DNA of 64,000 nt from Candidatus Obscuribacter sp. (GCA_016712465.1 JADJQZ010000001.1:3038001-3102000), one strand, 5' to 3'. Shown: positions 53,320-62,438, counted from the first letter of the stretch. A program made the numbers and translations. The notes: generated by a model from the letters alone, not told the origin.

Positions 53320-54663
53320 TCAGCTTTTGAAGGCGTGGTCGGCAACACCGGCGTGTTCGGTGCGGTGCCAGGTTGAAACCTGCCTGCCAAAGAGAATCTT
53401 GCTGAAGGAAACAGCGATTACCGGCACCCAGTGACCGTAGATATAACCGGTGACCAGGAAACTTTGCACCAGGGCCTTCAGCACCGAGAGTGGTGCTCTA
53501 TATATGCGCATGGCGATGAAAACGTTTATTTGAGTGGTGACAAATATTGCAATCGCCACAAGACCCAGGAATTTACCATAAGTAGGTACGCCGGTCAGAA
53601 GGTTGATTAGTTCGGAAGTCATTTCCAGAAGCATCAAAGCCGGTACCACGAAGTAAACGGTAAAAACCAGAGTATCGAGCCGCTCAACCAGGGATAAGCG
53701 AGTCGGTGAATTGAGAGGGAAGATATAGTCGAGATAACGTCTGATACTTCCTTCAGCCCAGCGACGTCTCTGCCGAAGCAGCCCTTTGAGGGTGGTGACT
53801 GCTTCTTCCCAGACAATTGCCTCGGATGAAAATCGAATATCCCAGTTGCTCACCAAAAGCCTCATGCTCAGATCAAGGTCATCGGTAATGGCGCGGTTGT
53901 TCCAGCCGCCCACATCAATAAGAGCCTGACGCTTCACCAGCTGTCCGTTACCCCTGAGCTCCACGGCACCGCCGATGAGGTCGCGAGAAACCTGGAAGTA
54001 GGAATCGAGTGCATACTCGGAAGCCTGACCTTCCACGAGAAAACCTTTTTGATGCTCATACATTCGCTTCTGAGCCTGAACTGCACCGACATTTTCAGGA
54101 GCCAGATCAGGAAGGATGCGTTTCAGAAAATCGGGAGCGACATAAGCATCAGCATCGAAAACTGCAATTACTTCGCCCTTACACAAAGCCAATGCTTCGT
54201 TGAGAGCAGCCGACTTGCCCGGGCAGGAGCCGGGTTGGCGATTGATCACCTTCAGATGGGGAAACTCCACCTGCAGTTTTCTCAAAACTTCAGGCATGGA
54301 GTCGTCGGAAATGTCGTCGATCACCCAGACATTGAATTTTTCATAGTCGAGCTTGAACATATTGCGCACGGTTGTTTCGATAACCCGTGACTCGTTCTTG
54401 GCCGAGATGAGAATGTCGACGAATGGCTCGTAGGCCTGGGACGGCACCACGCTGTCGAGACTCTTTACCGCCAGAGCCCGTTTTTCAATCTTGGCTCGGT
54501 GCCGACTCTGGGCAGACAAAAGCCAGATACTGTGACCGGCCATCATGGTCACCGCACCGCACAAGATGAAGAGCACCTCTGGACCAGTGACGAGGCGATC
54601 GATTGCCTTGAGGACAATCCAGACCATCACGGTGATAGCAATTAGTACAATTCGATTGCGCAT
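53320..54663 (-). CDS. processive family 2 glycosyltransferase (cellulose/poly-GlcNAc synthase-like)
   Basis: 447 residues. Two N-terminal transmembrane helices (about residues 5-20 and 28-50), a GT2 catalytic domain, then three C-terminal transmembrane helices. Catalytic signatures are FVDILISAKNESRVI, VWVIDDISDD, AVFDADAYVAPDF (the DxD metal site), ITDDLDLSMRLL (the general-base TDD) and QRRRWAEGS (the Q/RxxRW product-binding motif). This set marks processive synthases of beta-linked polysaccharide such as poly-N-acetylglucosamine or cellulose. GGAG lies before the ATG. No PgaB- or BcsB-type partner gene is beside it. Confidence 0.92.
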   Translation of the reverse strand: MRNRIVLIAITVMVWIVLKAIDRLVTGPEVLFILCGAVTMMAGHSIWLLSAQSRHRAKIEKRALAVKSLDSVVPSQAYEPFVDILISAKNESRVIETTVRNMFKLDYEKFNVWVIDDISDDSMPEVLRKLQVEFPHLKVINRQPGSCPGKSAALNEALALCKGEVIAVFDADAYVAPDFLKRILPDLAPENVGAVQAQKRMYEHQKGFLVEGQASEYALDSYFQVSRDLIGGAVELRGNGQLVKRQALIDVGGWNNRAITDDLDLSMRLLVSNWDIRFSSEAIVWEEAVTTLKGLLRQRRRWAEGSIRRYLDYIFPLNSPTRLSLVERLDTLVFTVYFVVPALMLLEMTSELINLLTGVPTYGKFLGLVAIAIFVTTQINVFIAMRIYRAPLSVLKALVQSFLVTGYIYGHWVPVIAVSFSKILFGRQVSTWHRTEHAGVADHAFKS

Positions 54664-54882
54664 AAGCTCCGACGACTACTAGGGGTTCCCATATAGTTTA
54701 TTGGATTCCGGCAGCATGGCAACCTCCTTTGCCAGTCTGATCAAATGTTTACCTGCTCTTATATTAGCGCGTTCCACTTGAAAACGTGCGCATCCTCAAA
54801 GCCATTCAGGCACAGGACCAGTCAGACCCAGAGCAGGCATCAACTTGGCAACCGTCCGGTTCTTGGAATCCCCTTGTTAAGT

Positions 54883-56238
54883 TTATCTCTTGATTTCGGC
54901 ACTGGTGCGCTGATGATTGATAATGCCGACCACCAGGGTCGGTATGCCGATTATCAACAAAGTGGTGGAAACACCGCCGGGCAGGTTATCGGCGGAAACG
55001 CCGGCCAGGAGCACCGGAATAGTGGAAGCGGCAGACATAGCCGTATTCTGCGCGCCGAAGACCTTGCCCCGCAATTCCTCAGGCACAGCCCCCTGTAGAA
55101 GTGACTGTGTGGGCACAGCCACAAAGGCGCAGGAAGCGCCAATTAGAGCGGCAATCAATAGGGGCACAAACAGAAGGGGACCATGGAAGTAAACTCCCTC
55201 CAACCCCATAGCCGGGAAAAGATAATCCTGAATGAAGCCCAGGCTGCCCAACATGGTCATGAAAAGTCCAAGCAGGCTGAAGCCCCGATATGCCAGAAGC
55301 GACGGCGAAATATGGCTGTAATAGTGACCGACGAGGAAATTCCCCAGACCCATGCCCACCCCGGCCGCCGCCACAATGTAGCCGAACTTGGACGCTTCCA
55401 GGTTCATTACTTGCTGAGCCAGGGCAACTGCGATGATGTTCAGGGTAATGATGGTGGAAAAAAGAAAGGTAATCTTGAGAATGGCTCTAAAAACAGTCTG
55501 GTTGTTGGCAATATAGGCGATACCAAAGCGCAACTCTTCCCACCAGACGTTCTCTGTCGCAGTAGAGCGCTTGTTGTCGCTGATCTGTAGTACGCAGAGG
55601 GCCGCTATCAGAAAAGTCATAGCCACCGCATACGGCGCCTTACCGATGCCGGTAGCACTGACGATTGGTTCGCCGATGGCAAAGCCGAATCCAAGCGCAA
55701 TCATCATCGTGGTGAAGAAAAGAGAATTAGCGGCATAGAGTTCTTCCTTTTTAACCAGCCGCGGAATAGATGATGATTCTGCCGGCGCGAAGAACTGGGA
55801 ACCAATTGAAATCAGAAAAGCCAGGGTAAAAGCAGCCACCGGAGACTGTTTGACGAAAGGCAGCGACACCAGGCAAACAAAAGCGGCCCGGGCCAGATTC
55901 GAAATACAGAGCACGGCTTTATTGGACCAGCGATCAACATAGACACCGGCTACCGGACTCAAGACAACTGCCGGGATAGTAAAGGCTAGATAGAGCAAGC
56001 TGGTCAGCTGAGCGACACCGAAATGCCTACCGGCGATGGTGGCATTCTCGTTGGCCGTCAGGACGGCCACAAAGAGTACGAAGACAGCCCGATCTGCAAA
56101 CTGAGAAAAGATCTGAGCAATCCAAAGGCTCATGAACTGCCGGTTTTTGAAGAGCGTGCTGAAACCGGATGATCGAGAACTTCTGGGGTCTTGTTCGGTA
56201 GTGGGAGAAGACAAACTCTGGGAATCCTTAATATGCAC
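54883..56238 (-). CDS. MFS transporter (MFS_3/EntS-like)
   Basis: 451 residues, GTG start. About 12 transmembrane helices: FKNRQFMSLWIAQIFSQFADRAVFVLFVAVL at the start is the usual MFS_3 opening, then FTIPAVVLSPVAGVYVDRWSNKAVL (loop 2-3 motif). A later helix pair contains VPTQSLLQGAVPEELRGKVFGAQNT. These are proton-driven exporters of small molecules or unrelated substrates; no substrate is indicated. It lies 46 bp after lpxA on the same strand and may share its transcript. Confidence 0.9.
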   Translation of the reverse strand: MHIKDSQSLSSPTTEQDPRSSRSSGFSTLFKNRQFMSLWIAQIFSQFADRAVFVLFVAVLTANENATIAGRHFGVAQLTSLLYLAFTIPAVVLSPVAGVYVDRWSNKAVLCISNLARAAFVCLVSLPFVKQSPVAAFTLAFLISIGSQFFAPAESSSIPRLVKKEELYAANSLFFTTMMIALGFGFAIGEPIVSATGIGKAPYAVAMTFLIAALCVLQISDNKRSTATENVWWEELRFGIAYIANNQTVFRAILKITFLFSTIITLNIIAVALAQQVMNLEASKFGYIVAAAGVGMGLGNFLVGHYYSHISPSLLAYRGFSLLGLFMTMLGSLGFIQDYLFPAMGLEGVYFHGPLLFVPLLIAALIGASCAFVAVPTQSLLQGAVPEELRGKVFGAQNTAMSAASTIPVLLAGVSADNLPGGVSTTLLIIGIPTLVVGIINHQRTSAEIKR

Positions 56239-56284
56239 CTGAATGCACTTGTCTCGAAAGTTCTATCCGTCGGATTTGGATCTC

Positions 56285-57106
56285 TCAGTCGCCGTCGTTC
56301 GTATCGTCGGCAGTGCCCGCGGTATAGCCCCTGGCGATGCCGCGCTTCGATGATCTGAAGAAGGCAACAATTTCCAATAACTCAGGCAAATGCGAATATT
56401 GTTCTTCAATCTTCTCCATAGCCTGCGTGTTATTGAGCCCGGAGCGATAAATATAAACATAAGCCTGTTTGATGGCCGCTCTCAGCTCAGGAGTAAATTT
56501 CTGCCTGCGCATACCGACAAGATTGACGGAGCGCACTTGCAGCGGACGACCGTCGCAGGTGGCAAAAGGAGGAATGTCTACCCGAGAGCCGGAACTACCG
56601 GAGAGCATGGCCATGCGACCGATGCGCACATGCTGGTGAAAAACTGTTTGACCGGCAACGACAACATTATCGCCTATCTGGCAATGACCGGCGAAAGTGG
56701 CATTGTTAGCCAGAATAACGCCCTTGCCGACCCGGCAATCATGAGCGATATGGGTGTAGTTCATGAAGAAGCAGTCATCGCCGATGGTGGTGAAGCGATC
56801 GCCGGTGCCACGATGAATGGTGGCGTATTCACGAACAGTAACCCGGTCACCGATGATTACACCGGTAGGTTCGTCTTTATAGCTCAAGTCCTGGGGTTCC
56901 AGTCCAATCGAAGCTCCGGGAAATATGCGGCAGTTCTCACCAATTTTGGTGCGACCGTCGATAACCGCGTGACTGCCTATACGAGTGCCGGCACCTATTT
57001 CAACATGAGAACCAATAACCGCATAAGGAGCGATGTGGGCAGTCTCATGAATGATGGCGCCACTGTGGATAATGGCAGAGGGATGGATCAAAGATTCTAC
57101 TGGCAT
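56285..57106 (-). CDS. lpxA: acyl-ACP--UDP-N-acetylglucosamine O-acyltransferase
   Basis: 273 residues from the ATG at 57104-57106; the open frame continues to 57190 but would overlap fabZ. First enzyme of lipid A synthesis. The left-handed parallel beta-helix is visible as hexapeptide repeats (LIHPSAIIHSGAIIHETAHI; GAGTRIGSHAVIDGRTKIGE). Family-specific segments are PQDLSYKDEPTGVIIGDR, VREYATIHRGT, NYTHIAHDCRVG and ILANNATFAGHCQIGD, the last containing the catalytic His. The C-terminal helical domain has YVYIYRSGLN and FFRSSKRGIAR. It follows fabZ by 28 bp. Confidence 0.97.
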   Translation of the reverse strand: MPVESLIHPSAIIHSGAIIHETAHIAPYAVIGSHVEIGAGTRIGSHAVIDGRTKIGENCRIFPGASIGLEPQDLSYKDEPTGVIIGDRVTVREYATIHRGTGDRFTTIGDDCFFMNYTHIAHDCRVGKGVILANNATFAGHCQIGDNVVVAGQTVFHQHVRIGRMAMLSGSSGSRVDIPPFATCDGRPLQVRSVNLVGMRRQKFTPELRAAIKQAYVYIYRSGLNNTQAMEKIEEQYSHLPELLEIVAFFRSSKRGIARGYTAGTADDTNDGD

Positions 57107-57134
57107 TAATTTTGTCCCAAGGGAAATGGAATTA

Positions 57135-57584
57135 TCAGGGTTTGACCATAGCAAAAGATATCTCGCCTTCACAGGCGATTTTGTCACCAACCTTTGCCTG
57201 TACTTTCACCTTCCCGAGAGGACCTTTCATCTTGAGAAGCTCAACTTCCATGTCCAGCCTGTCGCCGGGAGTGACCATTGTGCGAAACTTCATTCCGTCC
57301 ATACCGGTGAATACACCCAGCATGCCCTTGTATTCGTCTTTGGCTAGAAGAGCGATGCAGGCTAGTTGAGCCAGGGCTTCCACCATAAGAACGCCAGGCA
57401 TGATTGGCTTGTCGGGAAAATGACCTTCAAAAAATTGCTCGTTGGCAGTGAGGTTTTTGTAGCCCTTGGCGCCAAAGCCAGGCTCCAGATGAGTCACCCG
57501 ATCCACAAGCAAAAATGGATAACGGTGGGGCAGTAATTCTTTGATCTGACGAATATCCAACTCTTGAGCTGCAGCGGCGGTCAT
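57135..57584 (-). CDS. fabZ: 3-hydroxyacyl-[acyl-carrier-protein] dehydratase
   Basis: 149 residues, the usual length. Dehydrates 3-hydroxyacyl-ACP in fatty-acid synthesis. Motifs: IKELLPHRYPFLLVDRV, then NEQFFEGHFPDKPIMPGVLMVEALAQ, in which the His of GHFP and the Glu of MVEALAQ are the catalytic pair. It is followed by lpxA on the same strand, the order found in many lipid A clusters; lpxC is not in the window. Confidence 0.98.
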   Translation of the reverse strand: MTAAAAQELDIRQIKELLPHRYPFLLVDRVTHLEPGFGAKGYKNLTANEQFFEGHFPDKPIMPGVLMVEALAQLACIALLAKDEYKGMLGVFTGMDGMKFRTMVTPGDRLDMEVELLKMKGPLGKVKVQAKVGDKIACEGEISFAMVKP

Positions 57585-57803
57585 CCTCTATTCCCTCTAT
57601 ATAGATGTTTACTTAACGTAGGTTAGGAAGTATAGCGCGTCTTAATCCGCTCATTGCCGGTGATTAAGAATGATCATATATAGATGCAAAGAAATAAGTT
57701 GCCAACCCCTTGTCAAATTTCCTGAAGTAAGTGACCCGGTTCATGTGCTGTTCACCGTTTCGGCCTTAACATAGGTCTTATGCAAGGGAAAAGGTAAAAA
57801 ACG

Positions 57804-58436
57804 ATGCAAACCCAAAGTCGGCGACTGGTCGAAAACCTGTTGGATAAGGAAGCGCTTGTATTTCCGCCCCCAAAGCGCTTCGATACCTTGAGAATAGAAG
57901 CCGCAGTGAAGGAAATTCTGGCCGCCATAGGAGAAGATCCGGAGCGGGAGGGTCTCCTTGACACACCGGCGAGAGTGGCCCGCATGCTCAAGGAATTAAC
58001 GGCCGGACACGGTGCCGATCCTGTTAAGGAACTGTCCTGCCGCTTTGTGGAGGAAAAGGCCGGTCTTGTACTGGTCAAGGACATTGCCTTCTCAAGCACT
58101 TGTGAACATCACATGCTTCCCTTCACCGGCGTGGCTCATGTGGCCTACCTGCCGCAGGACGGTCAGATCACCGGTCTGTCTAAGCTGGCCCGGGTCGTGG
58201 AGACAGTCTCCAAAAGGTTGCAGGTGCAGGAGCGAATGACAGCCCAGATTGCCGATGCCCTGGAAGCTTTGCAGCCGTTGGGAATCTTCGTAATGGTGGA
58301 AGCCGAGCATTCTTGCATGGTCTTGCGCGGCATCAAGAAGCCAGGCAGTGCCACTATCACCACTGATTGCCGCGGTATTTACAAGCAAGACAGCCAGGCA
58401 AGAAGTGAGTTACTCACTCTTCTGAACCGCGCTTAA
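57804..58436 (+). CDS. folE: GTP cyclohydrolase I
   Basis: 210 residues. Converts GTP to 7,8-dihydroneopterin triphosphate, the first step of tetrahydrofolate synthesis. Motifs: EDPEREGLLDTPARVARM, FSSTCEHHMLPFTGVAHVAYLP (the Cys and His bind zinc), GLSKLARVVETVSKRLQVQERMTAQIADAL, and EAEHSCMVLRGIKKPGS with the second zinc Cys. It is divergent from fabZ across 219 bp. Confidence 0.98.
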   Translation: MQTQSRRLVENLLDKEALVFPPPKRFDTLRIEAAVKEILAAIGEDPEREGLLDTPARVARMLKELTAGHGADPVKELSCRFVEEKAGLVLVKDIAFSSTCEHHMLPFTGVAHVAYLPQDGQITGLSKLARVVETVSKRLQVQERMTAQIADALEALQPLGIFVMVEAEHSCMVLRGIKKPGSATITTDCRGIYKQDSQARSELLTLLNRA

Positions 58437-58518
58437 GCTTAAAAATATGTCCTTGGCGCCCAACTGAAGTTGCCAAATCTACTTTGTCGCTAAACTATAT
58501 TGAGCAAAGGAGCCGGCC

Positions 58519-59745
58519 ATCAGTAGCGCTGAAGATAATGCTGGATTTAGACTAACCCGTCGTAGTTTTTTAGCTTCGGCCGGGCTTGTTTGGGCCGGTT
58601 TGGCAACTGGTCTGGGCTCCGCTCTTCCTGCCACGGCCTCGGGCAGCGTGCCGGATGTATCCTTCGCCTATGTGGAAGGGGCCCATCTGGCCACCGGCAT
58701 GCCGGATAACATCAGACTTCTAGCCGAGAGTCAATTGTTTCTGCAAAACGCGCTCAAGACCATCAATCAGGAAGGCGTAGACTTTGTGCTCTTCGGCGGC
58801 GATCAGGTGGAAGGCCCGGGACGAGACGAGACACACTGGCAACTCTTCATAGATGTAGCTCAAGTATTGAATGCTCCCTGGTATTTCATCATGGGCGAGC
58901 AGGATATCTCCGGTCCCATTCCGGTAGATAAAATGAGGACCTACGGACCCGATCTGAAAGGCCGCGGTCTCAACAGCCCCGATACTTACTGGTCTCTTGA
59001 TCCCGTAAGCGGACTCCACTTGATCGGACTGGATACGGCAAGAGCCAATTCCAATACGGGTGAGATAAAAAGCCAGCAACTGGAATGGCTGAAAGAAGAT
59101 CTGAAGAAGAACAGCGGCAAGTTTACCGTGGTAGCCAGCCACCATCCCCTCTTGCCGCCGCCTCCCTATGACAGTGGACCGCCCTGGGAGGAATACATTG
59201 TTTCGCAAGGCGCCCAGGCCAGAGAAATACTCGGTTCGAGTAGAGACGTAAGGCTGGTGTTGAGCGGCCACGTAGGTGCCAACAAGATTCAAAAGGAGCG
59301 AGACATCTGGTACGTCTCATGCCCTTCTCTGGCCGTCTATCCATGCCAGTTCAGAATTTTCCGGCTCAGTGCCGGCGGCATCCTGGTTGAGACTTATCAA
59401 ATCACCTATGAAGCACTGGTGAAAAAAGCCAAGAAAGAACTCGCCTCTTCCAGACTGGCCTTTCAATACTCCAGCCGCAAGCCGCTCACCTATCTGAAGA
59501 TCGTAGAAGGTGAAGAGTTGGATAGACAAAGCTACTTACCCCTCGCTCCCGGCGCTGTACCTCTCAAGCCGGCTAAGAAGGCAAAGAAATCCAAGAGCAA
59601 CAAGAAAGAAAAACCGCCCAAGGCCAAACCGGAACCCCAGGAAAAGAGCAAGAGAAACTCCACCAAGCCGACCGAACCTGCGGCAACACCGGAGAACCAG
59701 GTAGATCTTAAGTCAAAGATGCCTAAACAGAGCAAGGACAACTAA
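58519..59745 (+). CDS. Tat-exported metallophosphoesterase-like protein, degenerate active site, AUC start
   Basis: The longest frame from a standard start begins at a TTG at 58600, which would cut off the export signal. In frame upstream the codons give FRLTRRSFLASAGLVWAG, a twin-arginine signal. The only well-placed start is ATC at 58519, with AAAGGAG (58506-58512) six bases before it and a TGA at 58501. The body is calcineurin-like: VDFVLFGGDQVEGPG, VASHHPLLPPP and LVLSGHVGANK. However, DxH reads GAH, GNHD reads GEQD and the final GHxH reads GHVG, so most metal ligands are altered. The C-terminal ~80 residues are Lys/Pro/Glu-rich. It is probably a binding protein or a specialised enzyme. 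Confidence 0.75.
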   Translation: MSSAEDNAGFRLTRRSFLASAGLVWAGLATGLGSALPATASGSVPDVSFAYVEGAHLATGMPDNIRLLAESQLFLQNALKTINQEGVDFVLFGGDQVEGPGRDETHWQLFIDVAQVLNAPWYFIMGEQDISGPIPVDKMRTYGPDLKGRGLNSPDTYWSLDPVSGLHLIGLDTARANSNTGEIKSQQLEWLKEDLKKNSGKFTVVASHHPLLPPPPYDSGPPWEEYIVSQGAQAREILGSSRDVRLVLSGHVGANKIQKERDIWYVSCPSLAVYPCQFRIFRLSAGGILVETYQITYEALVKKAKKELASSRLAFQYSSRKPLTYLKIVEGEELDRQSYLPLAPGAVPLKPAKKAKKSKSNKKEKPPKAKPEPQEKSKRNSTKPTEPAATPENQVDLKSKMPKQSKDN

Positions 59746-59783
59746 ACTAGATTAAACGAGAAGTGGAGTGAGCAAGAAAACCA

Positions 59784-60644
59784 ATGAGCGAAAAAGAGAC
59801 CAAAGTGAAGGAAGTCTGTTCTTATGGCGGTATCGCCACTGGTGGTCATACACCACTTTCCTACAATAGTTATCTGATGGTCGATGAGCTCAAGAAGCTA
59901 CAGCTTTGCCAGTCAGAACCGGCTCATCATGACGAACCGCTCTTCATTATCATTCACCAGACCTACGAACTCTGGTTCAAGTTGATAATTCACGAGCTCG
60001 ATCTGGTCGTTGAACTAATGAAAGAAGACAAGGTACGTCGGGCCACCCATTTTATGCGCCGGGTAGTCTCCATTATGAGAGTGCTGGTGCAGCAGATTCA
60101 TATCCTCGAGACCATGGCACCCAGAGATTTTCTCGGTTTCCGCCACAAATTGAATCCGGCCTCGGGCTTCCAGTCATCCCAATTTCGCGAAATTGAATTT
60201 ATGGCCGGCTTGAAGGAAGAACGCTTTCTTCAGCACTTCAAGCAAGACGAAGTGGCCTTCGAAGCACTCACTAGAAGATTCAACCAGCCTAGCCTGGAAG
60301 ATATTTTTTACGACCTTTTGAGAAGGAAAGGTTTCAAGCTGACCATGCCCAAGGCTGGAGCCGACGAAACCGAGGTAAGAGAGTTGGAACAGGAAAGAAT
60401 CAAGGAGCTAATCGCTCTCTATGATGAAGACAGCAAGTGGATAGACTTGCACGACCTGGCCGAAAAGCTTATCGATTTGGATGAGCTTATCTCTCTCTGG
60501 CGCACGCACCATGTGACCGTGGTAGAGCGCATCATTGGCTTCAAGCGCGGCACAGGGGGTTCCGAGGGAGTCGGTTATCTGCGCAGCACACTCTACAAAC
60601 GTTGCTTCCCAGACCTCTGGCACTTGCGCACCGCCCTTGAATAG
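59784..60644 (+). CDS. kynA: tryptophan 2,3-dioxygenase
   Basis: 286 residues. Haem enzyme that opens the indole ring of L-tryptophan to give N-formylkynurenine. Motifs: TPLSYNSYLMVDELKKLQ, then FIIIHQTYELWFKLIIHELD (distal His region), MAPRDFLGFRHKLNPASGFQS, and WRTHHVTVVERIIG with the axial haem His, followed by GTGGSEGVGYLRSTL. The C-terminal ending FPDLWHLRTAL is typical. No kynureninase or formamidase gene is in the window. Confidence 0.97.
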   Translation: MSEKETKVKEVCSYGGIATGGHTPLSYNSYLMVDELKKLQLCQSEPAHHDEPLFIIIHQTYELWFKLIIHELDLVVELMKEDKVRRATHFMRRVVSIMRVLVQQIHILETMAPRDFLGFRHKLNPASGFQSSQFREIEFMAGLKEERFLQHFKQDEVAFEALTRRFNQPSLEDIFYDLLRRKGFKLTMPKAGADETEVRELEQERIKELIALYDEDSKWIDLHDLAEKLIDLDELISLWRTHHVTVVERIIGFKRGTGGSEGVGYLRSTLYKRCFPDLWHLRTALE

Positions 60645-60648
60645 ACAA

Positions 60649-60682
60649 GAAAAAGAGTTAAACAGGAAAAAGAGTTAAACAG
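60649..60682 (+). repeat. 17-bp tandem direct repeat, two copies
   Basis: GAAAAAGAGTTAAACAG occurs at 60649-60665 and 60666-60682, immediately after the kynA stop and before the VOC gene. A third, partial unit (GAATAAAGAG) follows. It looks like a slippage duplication of a purine-rich ribosome-site-like sequence. Confidence 0.85.
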
Positions 60683-60719
60683 GAATAAAGAGTAGAAGTC
60701 TGGTCAAAGGGAAGAAGAC

Positions 60720-61073
60720 ATGAACAGGCAAACAGAACTGGACTCCATCGACCATATTGCCATTCAGGTTAAGGATCTGGCAAAGACCGTGGACTTCTAT
60801 AAGGAGTCTTTCAATTGCAAGGTAATTTACCAGGACGATACCTGGGCATTCCTGCGTTTCGGCAATATCAAGTTGGCCTTTGTGGTTCCTGGTCAGCATC
60901 CGCCGCATCTGGCTTTCATTTCAGAAGAAGCTGAAAGTTTTGGAGAGTTGAAATTGCACAGGGACGGCACAAGATCTATCTATATACAGGATCCAAGTGG
61001 CAACACTCTGGAGATCATGGCTCCCTACGATGATACTGAGGCAAAAGACAGTGGCACAAGCCAGGCAAATTGA
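60720..61073 (+). CDS. VOC (glyoxalase/bleomycin resistance) family protein
   Basis: 117 residues with one vicinal-oxygen-chelate module: IDHIAIQVKDLAKTVDFYKESFNCKVIYQD, PPHLAFISEE and IYIQDPSGNTLEIMAPYD, in which His, His and Glu are the likely metal ligands. Such proteins act as dioxygenases, isomerases or binding proteins. It lies 75 bp after kynA and overlaps the start of the FAD oxidoreductase gene, suggesting one transcription unit, but the substrate is unknown. Confidence 0.9.
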   Translation: MNRQTELDSIDHIAIQVKDLAKTVDFYKESFNCKVIYQDDTWAFLRFGNIKLAFVVPGQHPPHLAFISEEAESFGELKLHRDGTRSIYIQDPSGNTLEIMAPYDDTEAKDSGTSQAN

Positions 61074-62394
61074 TCCTGAAAGAATCTACGACGCAGTCAT
61101 AATCGGAGCCGGCATATCCGGTCTGACGGCCGCCGATCATCTGGTCAGAAACGGCTTCCAGCCGCTGATACTGGAAGCCGAGAAAGAACCGGGCGGTAGA
61201 GTGAGAACCATAATTCAGGACGGCTACCACCTGGATCTGGGTTTCCAGGTCTTCCTAACTGCTTATCCTGAAGCCATGCGTCAGCTCGACTATGCTCGCC
61301 TGGACCTTTGCCCCTTTCAAAGCGGCGCGCTTGTCCACTACAACCAGTCCTTCACCCGCATCGCCGATCCCTTCCGGGAGCCTACGGCCCTGTTTTCCAC
61401 TCTAATTTCCGACATTGCGCCCATGGCGGATAAGTTGAAAATTGCCTATTTAAGGCAAAAATTAATGAACATGCCGGTAGACGAGATATTCCGGCAGCCG
61501 GAGCGCACAATCAAGAAAGCTCTTTCCGATTACGGCTTCTCCAATCGCATCATTGATCGTTTCTTCCGCCCCTTCTTCGGTGGTATCACCCTTGATGCCA
61601 GCCTGGCCGGCTCCGGCCGCATGTTCGACTTTGTCTTCAAAATGATGTCGGAAGGCTATGTGGCAATCCCCCGGCTGGGCATGGGTATGATCAGCAGACA
61701 ACTGGCAGACAAGTTACCGGTTGAAAGCATTGCCTACGGCACCAGAGTACAGTCCATAGAAGCGGACAAGACCTCCTTTGAAAGTCAAAACTGCCTTACC
61801 GTCTTGCTGGATGGCGGTGCAAGATTGAAAAGCCGGTCCGTAGTTATCGCAACGGAAGGCACCGAGGCCCATCGCCTTTTGCCGAGCATCGAAAAACCAA
61901 AGACTCGTACAGTCACCTGCCTCTACTTCAGTGCCCCGAGCGCCCCCACGCCGGAACCGATGTTGATTCTGAACGGCAATCTCAGTGAGAGCGAGGGCAA
62001 AGAAACCTTTATCAACAATCTGGCGGTCATGACCAATGTCTCCCGCGCCCTGGCTCCCAAAGATAAGCACCTGCTTTCCGTCACCGTATTGCGCGACTAC
62101 GCCGGTGCGGACCTGCCGGAACTGGTCAAGAAGGAGCTAAAAGAGTGGTTTGGTCCCGAATGCGATAAATATGAACATTTGAGGACCTTCCGGATTGAAC
62201 GGGCGCTGCCCGATCAAGCGCCGCCATGGCTGGATAATCCCCGCCGCAGCGTCAGCGTCGATGACGGTACTAAGACCGTATATGTCTGCGGAGACCACCG
62301 GGATAACGCTTCTATAAACGGTGCCATGGTCTCGGGTCGCCGGACCGCCGAGCAGATTCTCAAGGATCTAAAAGTTCCCATCAGTAAGGCTTAA
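61051..62394 (+). CDS. FAD-dependent amine oxidase/phytoene-desaturase-like oxidoreductase
   Basis: 447 residues from the GTG at 61051, which has GAGG nine bases upstream and overlaps the VOC gene by 23 bp; the frame is open from a GTG at 60997. The N-terminus has the Rossmann FAD motif DAVIIGAGISGLTAADHLV and LEAEKEPGGRVRTI. The C-terminus has VYVCGDHRDNASINGAMVSGRRTAEQIL, typical of flavin amine oxidases, protoporphyrinogen oxidases and carotenoid desaturases. The middle contains DRFFRPFFGGITLD, found in an uncharacterised bacterial subgroup. Substrate unknown. Confidence 0.88.
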   Translation: MAQARQIDPERIYDAVIIGAGISGLTAADHLVRNGFQPLILEAEKEPGGRVRTIIQDGYHLDLGFQVFLTAYPEAMRQLDYARLDLCPFQSGALVHYNQSFTRIADPFREPTALFSTLISDIAPMADKLKIAYLRQKLMNMPVDEIFRQPERTIKKALSDYGFSNRIIDRFFRPFFGGITLDASLAGSGRMFDFVFKMMSEGYVAIPRLGMGMISRQLADKLPVESIAYGTRVQSIEADKTSFESQNCLTVLLDGGARLKSRSVVIATEGTEAHRLLPSIEKPKTRTVTCLYFSAPSAPTPEPMLILNGNLSESEGKETFINNLAVMTNVSRALAPKDKHLLSVTVLRDYAGADLPELVKKELKEWFGPECDKYEHLRTFRIERALPDQAPPWLDNPRRSVSVDDGTKTVYVCGDHRDNASINGAMVSGRRTAEQILKDLKVPISKA

Positions 62395-62438
62395 GCTTTT
62401 GCTAAAATCGAAGCTGTAATCAGTCGCATAGATGACCC

